From an uncultured Lachnospiraceae bacterium (lineage in GTDB: Bacteria > Bacillota > Clostridia > Lachnospirales > Lachnospiraceae), in assembly GCA_905235415.1 (NCBI GenBank), contig CAJOKX010000003.1, forward strand, positions 1 through 45,256: 45,256 nucleotides of DNA, read 5' to 3'. Both the position numbers and the translations under genes were made by a program. The notes under the pieces are model-generated. The model worked only from the letters and a program-made list of their open reading frames with translations. It made no database searches and was not told the DNA's origin. This document shows, one piece after another, positions 33,510-42,403 of this stretch; position 1 is the first letter of the stretch; every line of letters begins with the position of its first letter.

Positions 33510-34811
33510 ATGAATGACGAACTGTTTGATGCTCTGGTGATTCTTGAGAAAGAGAAGAATATTAAGAGCGACGTGCTTCTGGACGCAATCGGAAAATCAC
33601 TGGAGCAGGCGTGCAGGAACAATTACAACCGGCAGGACCTGACGAACATCGTCGTCAACCTGGACCAGGAGAAGAAAAGCTTCGGGATCTGCCTTGCCAA
33701 GGAAGTGACCGATACGGTGGAAGATCCGATGACGCAGATCAGCCTGGCCGACGCGATGATGATCGATTCCGGAAGCCAGATCGGCGATATCGTCAACGTG
33801 GACATCAACTCCCGCGCATTCGGCCGCATCGCGGTGCAGAACGCGAAGAACGTGATTCTCCAGCAGATCCGCGAGGCGGAGAGAAAGAGCCTGTTTGCGG
33901 ATTACTACGACAAGGAGAACAAGGTCGTCACCGGCGTCGTGCAGAGATTTATCGGCCGCAACGTGGCCGTAAACCTGGGCAAGGTGGACGGCATCCTGAA
34001 CGAGAGCGAGATGATCAAGGGCGAGAATTACTACCCGAACCAGCGCATCAAGGTCTATGTGCTCCGTGTGGACAACACGCCCAAGGGGCCGAGGATCCTG
34101 GTATCCCGCAAGCACCCGAACCTTGTCAGGTGCCTGTTTGAGCAGGAGGTCGCAGAGGTTTCGGACGGCACGGTCCAGATCATGGCGATCGCGCGCGAAG
34201 CAGGCTCCAGATCCAAGATGGCAGTCCTGTCCAAATCCGAAAATGTGGATCCGGTCGGCGCATGCGTCGGACAGAACGGAAGCCGTGTCGCGATGGTCGT
34301 CGACGAACTCAACGGCGAAAAGATCGATATCGTGAACTGGGATGAGAATCCGGCGTACTTTATCGAGAATGCGCTCAGCCCCGCAAAGGTGGTTACGGTC
34401 CTGGTCGACGAGGAAGACAGGCAGGCGAAGGTGGTCGTTCCGGACTACCAGCTGTCCCTGGCAATCGGCCGCGAAGGACAGAACGCAAGGCTGACCGCAA
34501 GACTGACCGGCTACAAGATCGATATCAAATCCGAGACCCAGGCGATCGAATCCGGCGAACTGGATGAATTCCAGGAAGAGTACTACAACGACGGATACGA
34601 AGAGCTTGGCGAGGAATATCCGGAAGAATATTACGACGACGGAGAATACTCCCAGGACGGCGTCTACTATGAGGACGGCGCCTATGCGGACGACGGCGTC
34701 TACTACGCGGATGAAGATGCAGGCACATATTATGAGAACGCGGACGGAGACTATGCGGAGAATCCGGAAGCGTATGAAGAGCCTGTACCCGGTGACGATT
34801 CCGGGAACTGA
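33510..34811 (+). CDS. nusA: Transcription termination/antitermination factor NusA with acidic Tyr-rich tail
   Basis: This 433-residue factor binds RNA polymerase and nascent RNA to modulate pausing and termination. The N-terminal polymerase-binding domain is at 1-130 (DELFDALVILEKEK), S1 at about 135-200 (VVTGVVQRFIGRNVAVNLGK), and KH1/KH2 at about 205-345, ending IGREGQNARLTARLTG. The start is ATG 33510 after AGGAGG. From about residue 350 the protein ends in roughly 80 residues made mostly of Asp, Glu, Tyr and Gly with loose repeats such as DDGVYYAD. Firmicute NusA normally stops near the KH domains, so this tail is an unusual addition. Confidence 0.96.
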   Translation: MNDELFDALVILEKEKNIKSDVLLDAIGKSLEQACRNNYNRQDLTNIVVNLDQEKKSFGICLAKEVTDTVEDPMTQISLADAMMIDSGSQIGDIVNVDINSRAFGRIAVQNAKNVILQQIREAERKSLFADYYDKENKVVTGVVQRFIGRNVAVNLGKVDGILNESEMIKGENYYPNQRIKVYVLRVDNTPKGPRILVSRKHPNLVRCLFEQEVAEVSDGTVQIMAIAREAGSRSKMAVLSKSENVDPVGACVGQNGSRVAMVVDELNGEKIDIVNWDENPAYFIENALSPAKVVTVLVDEEDRQAKVVVPDYQLSLAIGREGQNARLTARLTGYKIDIKSETQAIESGELDEFQEEYYNDGYEELGEEYPEEYYDDGEYSQDGVYYEDGAYADDGVYYADEDAGTYYENADGDYAENPEAYEEPVPGDDSGN

Positions 34812-34837
34812 CGAAGACCAGAGAGGAGTGATCTTCC

Positions 34838-35110
34838 ATGGCAGGTCAAAAGAAACCCGTCCTGCGGCAGTGCATCGGATGCGGAGAGATGAAGGATAAA
34901 AAGGAACTGATCCGGATCGTCCGCACGAAGGAAGGAGACATCCTTCCAGATCCGGGCGGCAGGATGAATGGAAGAGGGGCGTACATCTGCAGGAGCCGGG
35001 AATGTCTGGATCTGGCCGTGAAACGAAAAGGCCTGGAGCGTTCCCTGAAATGCAGGATTGACAAAACAATCTATGAAGGTATTGCCTCATCCATAGAGAG
35101 CTCCTCCTGA
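34838..35110 (+). CDS. rnpM: RNase P modulator RnpM (YlxR, DUF448)
   Basis: This 90-residue basic RNA-binding protein has the two family signatures: RQCIGCGEMKDKKELIRIVR (8-27) and GRGAYICRSRECLDLA (48-63), with paired Cys residues. In Bacillus the YlxR protein was found to bind and modulate RNase P. It sits in its constant place between nusA and ylxQ. GGAGTG precedes the ATG. Confidence 0.93.
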   Translation: MAGQKKPVLRQCIGCGEMKDKKELIRIVRTKEGDILPDPGGRMNGRGAYICRSRECLDLAVKRKGLERSLKCRIDKTIYEGIASSIESSS

Positions 35111-35120
35111 GAAAGATGCC

Positions 35121-35447
35121 ATGCAGGCGGATGAGAGAAAAGTCCTGAATCTTCTCGGACTTGCGCAGAAAGCCGGCAAAGCCGCATGCGGCGGTTTTTC
35201 TGCAGAGCAGGCCGTGAAGAGCGGACAGGCGAAGATCGCGGTGATCGCGACGGACGCCTCAGCGAATACGAAAATAAAATTCCACAATATGTGTCAGTGG
35301 TACCACGTTCCGGCAATCGAGTTTTCTGAGAAAGCATCGCTCGGGCACTGCCTGGGCAAAGAAGACAAGGCTGTGATGGCCGTGACGGATGCGGGACTTG
35401 CGGATGCAGTCCTGAAAGCAGCCGGCGGCGTGGATACACGGAGGTAG
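35121..35447 (+). CDS. ylxQ: L7Ae-family RNA-binding protein YlxQ
   Basis: This 108-residue protein has the L7Ae/L30e fold: LLGLAQKAGKAACG at the N-terminus, AKIAVIATDASANTKIKF in the middle, then PAIEFSEKASLGHCLGKED. It is expected to bind kink-turn RNA. Its function in bacteria is not settled. It starts 10 bp after rnpM, and its stop (TAG 35445-35447) overlaps the GGAGGT ribosome site of infB, so the two are coupled. Confidence 0.92.
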   Translation: MQADERKVLNLLGLAQKAGKAACGGFSAEQAVKSGQAKIAVIATDASANTKIKFHNMCQWYHVPAIEFSEKASLGHCLGKEDKAVMAVTDAGLADAVLKAAGGVDTRR

Positions 35448-35453
35448 ATAGAT

Positions 35454-38400
35454 TTGGGAAAGATCAGAGTACATGAACTTGCAAAAGAACTGGGGAAGCC
35501 TACCACGGATGTGATCGAGGCCCTGTCGGATCTCGGGATGGAAGATCCCAAGGCGCAGTCAGGCGTTGACGACGCAGTGGCAGACAAGGTCCGCACCCGT
35601 TTTGGCGGCGGCAGCGCTCCCGCAAAGACGCAGGATGCGGACGCGGCGGATGCCCCTTCAGCTGAAGCGCCCAAAAAGAAGAAATTTGTGGCCGTTTTCC
35701 GCCGTGAGAACGCGCGCAGCGGAGTCATTTCCCGTATGCCGACCCGGCAGGCACAGCAAAGGTCCCAGCAGGCACAGGCAGAAGCACAGGGAAGACCCGT
35801 CCGCAGACGTCCGGTGGATGCAAACGGCAATCCGATTCCGGTAAGGCGTCCGGTGGATGCGAACGGCAATCCGATTCCGGTCCGCAGAGCCCCCGAAGGA
35901 ATGCAGAGGCCCAGACCGCAGGAGGCTCCTGCGCCCAGAGTGCAGGAAACGCCGCAGGCAAATGCATCAGAGCAGCCTGCCGCAAGCACACCCGCGCCCG
36001 CGTCCGCTGTCGCCCAGCAGGCCGAAGCTGTCTCTTCATCTGCAAAGGCAGCCGCGCCCCAGGCAGCGCCAGCAAGCCAGGCCGGCCGGGACACTGCGCC
36101 GAAGGCTCCGCAGCAGGGCAGCGCAGCTGTGCCTGAAGGAAGCCAGGCGCAAAGAAGCGCGCAGGATGGCGCCCCCAGACAGGATGCAGGCAGAGGCGAT
36201 GCTTTCAGAGGGGATGCAAAGAGGCCGCAGGCTTCCTCCCAGCAAAGATCCGCGCAGGGCTCCGGCCAGGCGCCCAGACGCGGCCAGACGTCCGACCGTC
36301 CGGCAAGAGGAGACCAAAGAGGCGGCCAGGATGGCAGAGGAAACCAGGACGCACGCAGGCCCTATCAGGCAGACCGCTTCAGGAATGCGCAGGGCTCCGG
36401 TTCCAGATCCGGATCGGGTGCGGCGCCCGGAAGAAACGCCCAGGGACAGGGCAGGATGAGCGCTTCGGCGGTATCCGGCAAACCGTCCCAGTCTGCAGGC
36501 GGAAAGGGCGGCTCCAGGAATAACGCCGGCCGTGGAAAAGGCAATTATGATCCCAACCGGGACGGGGCCAAGAACAACCGCCAGGGCGGACGCAGAGAAG
36601 GAAAAGACCGCAGCGAGAAGTACAACCGCTTCGATGAGAATGACCGGGTTCAGACCGGACGGCGCAAGAAAGATCCGAACCGCGCCGGTGCATTCCATAA
36701 GCCGGAAGCTGCGCCTGTTCAGGAAGAACAGATCAAGACCATCTCGATCCCGGACCAGATCACGCTCAAGGAACTGGCCGACAAGATGAAGGTTCAGCCT
36801 TCCGCGCTGATCAAGAAGCTGTTCCTGGCTGGCAGGATGGTGACCCTGAACCAGGATCTGACCTATGAAGAGGCCGAGGAGATCGCAGTCGATTACGATA
36901 TTCTCTGCGAGCACGAAGAAAAGAAAGACCTGATCGCAGATCTTCTGAAGGAAGATGAAGAATCTGCTGAGGATCTTGTATCCAGACCGCCGGTTGTCTG
37001 CGTGATGGGCCATGTCGATCACGGTAAGACCTCGCTTCTGGACGCGATCCGCGATACGCACGTGACAGACAGGGAATCCGGCGGAATCACACAGCACATC
37101 GGTGCGTCTGTGATTCATTACAATGACCGTACCATCACCTTCCTCGATACGCCCGGCCACGAAGCATTTACCGCCATGCGTATGAGAGGCGCGAACTCAA
37201 CCGATATCGCGGTCCTTGTCGTCGCGGCCGATGACGGCGTCATGCCGCAGACCGTGGAGGCGATCAACCATGCGCGCGCCGCGGGCATCGAGATCATCGT
37301 GGCGATCAACAAGATCGACAAGCCCAGCGCCAATATCGACCGCGTCAAGCAGGAACTGACAGAGTATGAGCTGATCGCGGAAGACTGGGGCGGAAGCACC
37401 GTCATGGTTCCCGTCTCGGCCAAGTCGCACGAGGGAATTGATACGCTGCTGGAGATGATTCTCCTGACTGCAGACGTCATGGAACTGAAGTCCAATCCGA
37501 ACCGCCGCGCGAGAGGCCTTGTCATCGAGGCCAAGCTCGACAAGGGACGCGGTCCCGTCGCATCGCTGCTGGTGCAGAAGGGAACGATCCATGTCGGCGA
37601 TCCGATTGCCGCAGGTTCATGTTACGGCAAGGTCCGTGCCATGACGGATGACAAGGGACGCCGTGTGAAGGAAGCAGGTCCGTCCATGCCGGTCGAGGTG
37701 ATCGGATTCTCAGACGTCCCGCTTGCAGGTGAGATCTTCACCTCGCCTGAGTCGGAGAAGGAAGCCAAGAGCTTTGCCGCTACGTTTATCAATGTCGGCA
37801 AGGAAAAGATGATCGAAGAATCCAGAAAGAGAACCACGCTGGACGATCTGTTCAGCCAGATCCAGGAAGGCACGCTGAAGGATCTGAACCTGATCGTCAA
37901 AGCGGACGTGCAGGGTTCTGTTGAGGCCCTCAGACAGAGTCTCCTGAAGCTGAGCAACGACGAAGTGGTCGTCAAGATCATCCATTCCGGCGTCGGCGCG
38001 ATCAACGAATCGGACGTCACGCTTGCAGGCGCCTCCAATGCGATTATTATCGGCTTCAATGTCCGTCCGGACGCACAGGCGAAATCAACTGCCGAGCATG
38101 AAGGCGTTGATATCCGTCTCTACAAGGTGATCTATGATGCGATCAACGACGTGGAGAACGCGATGAAGGGCATGCTCGAGCCGATCTACGAGGAGAAGGT
38201 GACCGGACATGTGGAGATCCGCCAGATCTTCAAGGCGAGCGGCGTGGGCAATATCGCAGGCTCCTATGTACTGGACGGCACCGTCCAGAGAGGCTCAAAA
38301 GCCCGCATCACACGCGACGGCGAGCAGGTCTTCGACGGACAGATCGCTTCCCTGAAGAGATTCAAGGACGATGTGAAGGAAGTCCGCGCAGGATATGAAT

Positions 38401-38486
38401 GCGGTCTTGTATTTGACGGCTTCAGTGAGATCCGCGAAGGCGACATGGCGGAAGTCTATGTCATGGTCGAAGTGCCCAGGTCCTGA
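35454..38486 (+). CDS. infB: Translation initiation factor IF-2
   Basis: This 1010-residue GTPase brings fMet-tRNA to the 30S subunit. IF2N is at 1-50 ([26 protein letters not shown]). A very long disordered linker rich in Ala, Gln, Arg, Gly and Pro runs from about 60 to 420 and contains a 13-residue tandem duplication. The second IF2N-like segment is at about 427-480. G motifs follow: GHVDHGKT (519-526), [14 protein letters not shown] and SAKSHEG, then domains II-IV. The start codon is TTG at 35454, backed by GGAGGT at 35440-35445. Confidence 0.97.
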   Translation: MGKIRVHELAKELGKPTTDVIEALSDLGMEDPKAQSGVDDAVADKVRTRFGGGSAPAKTQDADAADAPSAEAPKKKKFVAVFRRENARSGVISRMPTRQAQQRSQQAQAEAQGRPVRRRPVDANGNPIPVRRPVDANGNPIPVRRAPEGMQRPRPQEAPAPRVQETPQANASEQPAASTPAPASAVAQQAEAVSSSAKAAAPQAAPASQAGRDTAPKAPQQGSAAVPEGSQAQRSAQDGAPRQDAGRGDAFRGDAKRPQASSQQRSAQGSGQAPRRGQTSDRPARGDQRGGQDGRGNQDARRPYQADRFRNAQGSGSRSGSGAAPGRNAQGQGRMSASAVSGKPSQSAGGKGGSRNNAGRGKGNYDPNRDGAKNNRQGGRREGKDRSEKYNRFDENDRVQTGRRKKDPNRAGAFHKPEAAPVQEEQIKTISIPDQITLKELADKMKVQPSALIKKLFLAGRMVTLNQDLTYEEAEEIAVDYDILCEHEEKKDLIADLLKEDEESAEDLVSRPPVVCVMGHVDHGKTSLLDAIRDTHVTDRESGGITQHIGASVIHYNDRTITFLDTPGHEAFTAMRMRGANSTDIAVLVVAADDGVMPQTVEAINHARAAGIEIIVAINKIDKPSANIDRVKQELTEYELIAEDWGGSTVMVPVSAKSHEGIDTLLEMILLTADVMELKSNPNRRARGLVIEAKLDKGRGPVASLLVQKGTIHVGDPIAAGSCYGKVRAMTDDKGRRVKEAGPSMPVEVIGFSDVPLAGEIFTSPESEKEAKSFAATFINVGKEKMIEESRKRTTLDDLFSQIQEGTLKDLNLIVKADVQGSVEALRQSLLKLSNDEVVVKIIHSGVGAINESDVTLAGASNAIIIGFNVRPDAQAKSTAEHEGVDIRLYKVIYDAINDVENAMKGMLEPIYEEKVTGHVEIRQIFKASGVGNIAGSYVLDGTVQRGSKARITRDGEQVFDGQIASLKRFKDDVKEVRAGYECGLVFDGFSEIREGDMAEVYVMVEVPRS
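35808..35885 (+). repeat. 39-bp tandem duplication in the infB linker
   Basis: Two copies (35808-35846 and 35847-35885) each encode [13 protein letters not shown]. They differ at only a few third positions, so the duplication is recent or kept by selection. It lies in the disordered linker at residues 119-144. Confidence 0.92.
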
Positions 38487-38531
38487 GAAGGGACAGCCTG
38501 CGCTGAATCTGACAAACGATAACAAAGTATG

Positions 38532-38592
38532 AGCTGATCACATCAGCTGGCTGAAGGATCTGATGAATCAGAGAAATGAGTCAGCTGATGTG
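38532..38592 (+). promoter_or_regulatory. Alternative hairpins between infB and rbfA
   Basis: CACATCAGCTG (38539-38549) pairs perfectly with CAGCTGATGTG (38582-38592), enclosing a small hairpin TCTGAT/ATCAGA (38559-38564, 38567-38572). AGCTGA at 38532-38537 can instead pair with TCAGCT at 38543-38548, which would break the larger stem. The large stem ends 8 nt before the AAAGGG ribosome site of rbfA. There is no T run, so it is not an intrinsic terminator. Confidence 0.6.
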
Positions 38593-38612
38593 TCATATAA
38601 AGGGTTGAAATC

Positions 38613-39056
38613 TTGAGAAAGAACAGTATTAAAAATATCAGAATCAATGAAGAAGTGCGCAAGGAGCTGCAGGACATCATCATGCGCAGACTCAAGGATC
38701 CCAGGGTTCATCCCATGACCAGCGTCACGAAAGTGGAGGTCGCGCCGGATCTGAAGACCTGCAGGGCCTATATCTCCGTGCTCGGCCCGGACGAATCCCT
38801 GGACAGTACCATCAGCGGGCTGCGTGCCGCAGAAGGATACGTGAGGCATGAACTTGCCAGAACCGTGAACCTGCGCAATACGCCTGAGATCCGGTTTATT
38901 CCGGATGCATCCATCGCATACGGCGTCGATATGTCCTATAAGATCGACGAGGTGATCGCGGAGGATACGCGCAGGCGTGAAGAGAGTGACGCGCTGTATG
39001 GAGAAGAAGCATCGTCTGATACAGACGATACTCCGGAAGGGAGCAGTGAACCGTGA
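38613..39056 (+). CDS. rbfA: Ribosome-binding factor A
   Basis: This 147-residue KH-fold protein helps mature the 5' end of 16S rRNA in the 30S subunit. RINEEVRKELQDIIMRRLKDPRV at the N-terminus and VTKVEVAPDLKTCRAYISVLG are diagnostic. The C-terminal 25 residues are acidic and Ser-rich, an ordinary variable tail. The start is TTG at 38613 behind AAAGGG. The stop overlaps the GTG start of nrnA. Confidence 0.95.
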   Translation: MRKNSIKNIRINEEVRKELQDIIMRRLKDPRVHPMTSVTKVEVAPDLKTCRAYISVLGPDESLDSTISGLRAAEGYVRHELARTVNLRNTPEIRFIPDASIAYGVDMSYKIDEVIAEDTRRREESDALYGEEASSDTDDTPEGSSEP

Positions 39057-40039
39057 TCAGTCTGGATGACATCCTGACCGGAGCTGAGACTGTCGGAATT
39101 GCCGGTCATATCAAACCGGACGCAGACGCGTTCGGAAGCTGTATGGGACTGTATCTGTTCCTGAAACAGTATTACCCTTCCATCAAGGCAAGCGTCTACC
39201 TGGAGGACACCTATTCGGAGTCTTACGAATTTGTGCAATGCTCGGATGAGATCATTCATTCTTATCCGTCCGTTCCCGGACACGATGTTTTTTTCAGCCT
39301 TGACTGCTCGGATCCGCCCCGTCTCGGGAAGGCGCTTTCGTATTTCAATGCGGCGAAGACGCGGGTCGTGATTGACCACCATGTCTCTAATCCGGGATTC
39401 GGCATGATCAATGAGATCCAGCCGGACGCAAGTTCGACGTCCGAACTCATCGCCCTTCTGATCGGAAAAGACCGGGTCGGCAGGACGATTGCGGAGCCCC
39501 TCTATATGGGCATCGCACATGACACCGGGATCTTTAAGTACAGCTGTACCTCCAGCCGGACGATGGCGACAGCCGGCTGGCTGATGGATACCGGGATCGA
39601 ATTCTCAAAGATCTGCGACGACACATTTTACAAAAAGAGCTTTCACCAGACACAGATCACCGGAAAAGCGCTTGCACAGAGCGACCTGATGCTGGGCGGC
39701 AGGATGATTTATACCGTCGTCACGCGAAAGGATATCGAGTTCTACCAGGTCTCTCTCCATGAACTGGACGGGATCGTACCGGAGCTGCGCGTCACCGACG
39801 GGGTGGAGATTGCAGTCTTTCTGTATGAGGTCACTCCGGGTGAGTTCAAGGCGAGCCTGCGCTCCAACGGGAAGGTGGACGTCGCTGCCATCGCGGTTCA
39901 TTTCGGGGGCGGCGGACACAGGATGGCTGCAGGATGCAGCTTCCGCGCCGACGCGTACAAGGCGGCGCTCCTGATTGCCGATGAAGCTGAAAAACAGTTG
40001 AAGGAAACGTATGCTGAACGGGATTCTGAACGTTTATAA
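39053..40039 (+). CDS. nrnA: DHH-family oligoribonuclease / phosphatase NrnA
   Basis: This 328-residue phosphoesterase degrades short oligonucleotides and may dephosphorylate 3'-phosphoadenosine 5'-phosphate. The DHH motifs are GHIKPDADAFGS (18-29), SLDCSDPPR and VIDHHVSN (about 108-115). The DHHA1 domain ends with VDVAAIAVHFGGGGHRMAAGC. GTG 39053 overlaps the rbfA stop in the GTGA arrangement, showing coupling. Its own 3' end overlaps truB by 29 bp. Confidence 0.93.
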   Translation: MISLDDILTGAETVGIAGHIKPDADAFGSCMGLYLFLKQYYPSIKASVYLEDTYSESYEFVQCSDEIIHSYPSVPGHDVFFSLDCSDPPRLGKALSYFNAAKTRVVIDHHVSNPGFGMINEIQPDASSTSELIALLIGKDRVGRTIAEPLYMGIAHDTGIFKYSCTSSRTMATAGWLMDTGIEFSKICDDTFYKKSFHQTQITGKALAQSDLMLGGRMIYTVVTRKDIEFYQVSLHELDGIVPELRVTDGVEIAVFLYEVTPGEFKASLRSNGKVDVAAIAVHFGGGGHRMAAGCSFRADAYKAALLIADEAEKQLKETYAERDSERL

Positions 40040-40913
40040 GGAAGAAGGATTCACAAGCTTTGATGTGGTTGCGAAGCTGCGCGGGATCCTGCATCAGAAA
40101 AAGATCGGCCACGCGGGGACCCTTGATCCTTCTGCCGTCGGCGTCCTTCCGGTCCTTCTGGGATCCGGATGCCGGCTGAGCGAATTCATGACCGATCATG
40201 ACAAAACCTATCAGGCAGTTCTGCGCCTTGGCGTGGTGACGGATACGCAGGATATGACGGGAGAGATCCTTTCCACAGGCGATACGGAGCACCTGACAGA
40301 GGAGGCGGTCGTCGATGCCATCCTTTCGTTTCAGGGAACGTATGACCAGATTCCGCCCATGTATTCCGCCAAGCAGATCGGCGGGAAGCGTCTGTACGAC
40401 CTGGCCCGCAGCGGCGTGACGGTTGAAAGGAAACCGGTCCGGGTAACCATTGACTCCATCCGGATTGTTTCGGTGTCCCTCCCGGAGGTTACATTTGACG
40501 TAACCTGCTCCAGAGGGACGTACATCCGTACACTCTGCGCGGATATCGGTGAGAAGCTCGGCTGCGGCGGGACGCTCCGTTCCCTGACCCGCACCAGGGT
40601 GGGCGGATTCTGCATAGAGGACGCCCTCACGCTTCGCGAGATCGAAGAGCTACATGAGAGCGGGGAACTGGATGCAAAGATCATCCCGCCCGAAGAGATC
40701 TTTCTTGCGTATCTGCGTGTCAGGACGGTTCCATCCGGCGACAAAAAGCTGCTCAACGGAAACCGCCTTGCGCCGGAAGAGCTCGGCATCCCGAAGAGGG
40801 GCGCCGGGGATCTGATCCGGGTCTGTACAAGCGACGGGACATTCAGAGCCGTCTACAGGCGCGAACCCGGCAGCGGATCCTACGTCCCATACCGCATGCT
40901 GCCGGATCTATAA
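40011..40913 (+). CDS. truB: tRNA pseudouridine-55 synthase
   Basis: This 300-residue enzyme makes pseudouridine 55 in the T loop of tRNA. NGILNVYKEEGFTSFDVV starts the protein, and GHAGTLDPSAVGVLPV carries the catalytic Asp (near residue 38). Further motifs are DKTYQAVLRLGVVTDTQDMTG, PPMYSAKQIGGKRLYDLAR and CSRGTYIRTLCADIG. A C-terminal PUA-like domain follows from about 230. The start lies inside the end of nrnA, so it depends on translation of that gene. Confidence 0.96.
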   Translation: MLNGILNVYKEEGFTSFDVVAKLRGILHQKKIGHAGTLDPSAVGVLPVLLGSGCRLSEFMTDHDKTYQAVLRLGVVTDTQDMTGEILSTGDTEHLTEEAVVDAILSFQGTYDQIPPMYSAKQIGGKRLYDLARSGVTVERKPVRVTIDSIRIVSVSLPEVTFDVTCSRGTYIRTLCADIGEKLGCGGTLRSLTRTRVGGFCIEDALTLREIEELHESGELDAKIIPPEEIFLAYLRVRTVPSGDKKLLNGNRLAPEELGIPKRGAGDLIRVCTSDGTFRAVYRREPGSGSYVPYRMLPDL

Positions 40914-40936
40914 TCATTTGCAGGCAGGACTGATAC

Positions 40937-41839
40937 GTGAATATCTATCACAGTTTAGAAGAATACAGACAGAAGAATCAGGATAGGAGACATACCAGCG
41001 TCACGCCTGGCAAGTTCGACGGCCTGCACCTGGGCCATATGAAGCTGATACGGCGCGTGCTGGAGCAGGCTTCCTCTTTGGACCTGCAGTCGGTCGTACT
41101 GACCATAGAGACTTCGGGAAGCGGGATCCTCTCCCACGAAGAGCGCGCACAGATCCTGGAAGAGAGCGGGATTGATACGCTGATTGAATGTCCGTTTACC
41201 ACATCCTTCAGGGAAATGAGCCCTGCGCAGTTTGCTTCGCTTGTGCTTGACCAGACCCTGCACACCGCCTATGCCGCGGTCGGATCCGATTTCAGGTTCG
41301 GGCAGAACAGGGCGGGGGATGCGCAGATGCTTGCCCTGTACGCAGACGCCTTCGGGGCGCGGACACAGATTTTCCCAAAAGAGACTTACCTGTCGGAAGA
41401 GATCAGTTCCACCCGGGTCCGGGAAGCGCTCAGATCGGCCGATCTGGAGCTTGTATCCGCGCTTCTGGGAAGAGACTACTGTGTGAAGGGAACGGTGTGC
41501 CACGGACGCCGCCTGGGCGCCTCGATCGGCATTCCGACAGCCAATCTTCTCCCTCCCCCGGACAAGATCCTTCCGCCCGACGGGGTCTACGCAAGCAGGG
41601 TGCTTCTTCCGGATCATTCCGTGAAAAGCGCCGTTACCAATATCGGGCTGCGGCCGACGGTTCACGGGACGCACAGGACCATCGAGACGCATATTCCCGG
41701 ATATGAAGGGGATCTGTACACAAAGCAGCTGACCGTATCCATCCTGCGCCGTCTGAGGCCGGAAATCCGTTTCGACAGCCTGGAGGATCTGAAGGCGCAG
41801 ATGCGCAAAGATATAGAAGAGTGCAGATCTGACACTTGA
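40937..41839 (+). CDS. ribF: Bifunctional riboflavin kinase / FMN adenylyltransferase
   Basis: This 300-residue protein makes FMN and FAD. The N-terminal nucleotidyltransferase domain has [14 protein letters not shown] with the HxGH motif (near 32-35), [12 protein letters not shown] and [10 protein letters not shown]. The C-terminal kinase domain begins near 183 with [15 protein letters not shown] and contains LPPDGVYAS and [12 protein letters not shown] at 40937 is the most likely start; the ribosome site (CAGGCAGGAC) is modest. The promoter of rpsO lies in its last codons. Confidence 0.95.
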   Translation: MNIYHSLEEYRQKNQDRRHTSVTPGKFDGLHLGHMKLIRRVLEQASSLDLQSVVLTIETSGSGILSHEERAQILEESGIDTLIECPFTTSFREMSPAQFASLVLDQTLHTAYAAVGSDFRFGQNRAGDAQMLALYADAFGARTQIFPKETYLSEEISSTRVREALRSADLELVSALLGRDYCVKGTVCHGRRLGASIGIPTANLLPPPDKILPPDGVYASRVLLPDHSVKSAVTNIGLRPTVHGTHRTIETHIPGYEGDLYTKQLTVSILRRLRPEIRFDSLEDLKAQMRKDIEECRSDT

Positions 41840-41864
41840 CGCAGGGGAATGCAGATGGTATAGT
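41836..41864 (+). promoter_or_regulatory. Promoter of rpsO-pnp
   Basis: TTGACG (41836-41841) and TATAGT (41859-41864) are separated by 17 bp. It overlaps the ribF stop codon and allows rpsO and pnp to be expressed apart from the long operon. Confidence 0.8.
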
Positions 41865-41893
41865 CACAGGGTATGTGCAGGAAGCCTTCACTC

Positions 41894-41919
41894 AGAAGAC
41901 GGAATCTCCAACCGCTTCT
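41894..41919 (+). promoter_or_regulatory. rpsO leader hairpin, candidate S15 autoregulatory site
   Basis: AGAAG (41894-41898) and CGG (41900-41902) pair with CCG (41912-41914) and CTTCT (41915-41919), leaving one bulged A. The stem lies in the rpsO 5' leader. S15 commonly represses its own mRNA through such leaders, though shapes differ between phyla; this one is proposed by position only. Confidence 0.4.
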
Positions 41920-41957
41920 TCGTGACAGGCGGTAAACAGAATACGGAGGAATTCAAC

Positions 41958-42224
41958 ATGATTACGAAAGAGAAGAAAGCAGAGATTATTGCAGAGTACG
42001 GAAGACAGCCCGGCGACACCGGTTCTCCCGAAGTGCAGGTTGCGATCCTGACTGAGAGAATCCGCGAGCTGACCGAGCATCTGAAGGCGAACCCGAAGGA
42101 TCATCATTCCAGAAGAGGTCTTCTGAAGATGGTCGGTAAGAGAAGAGGCCTTCTTGAGTATCTCAAGCAGAATGATATCGAAGCATATCGTGCACTGATC
42201 GCGAAGCTCGGTCTTCGTAAATAA
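41958..42224 (+). CDS. rpsO: Ribosomal protein S15
   Basis: This 88-residue protein binds the central domain of 16S r[29 protein letters not shown], the signature [29 protein letters not shown] and the C-terminal LIAKLGLRK are typical, and the length is exact for the family. ATG 41958 has GGAGG at 41945-41949. pnp follows, the usual Firmicutes order. Confidence 0.98.
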   Translation: MITKEKKAEIIAEYGRQPGDTGSPEVQVAILTERIRELTEHLKANPKDHHSRRGLLKMVGKRRGLLEYLKQNDIEAYRALIAKLGLRK

Positions 42225-42235
42225 TTTCGGATTCG

Positions 42236-42265
42236 AGCACCCGGACCAAACCTGGGCCGGGTGCT
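42236..42265 (+). terminator. Terminator or processing hairpin after rpsO
   Basis: AGCACCCGG (42236-42244) pairs with CCGGGTGCT (42257-42265). No T run follows, so it may be a partial terminator or an mRNA stabiliser at the rpsO end. In the 179-bp gap to pnp there is another small stem, ACCTGC/GCAGGT (42313-42328). Confidence 0.55.
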
Positions 42266-42403
42266 TGCATATTGATTGGACGGGCTCATCATTCGAGGCA
42301 ACTGTAAAGCTGACCTGCCGATGCAGGTAGGTTTTCCAGTTGATTCGGAGATGAATCCCGTCCCGGGTATATCAGACAGATTCATTTCACGAAAGGAGTT
42401 ACT

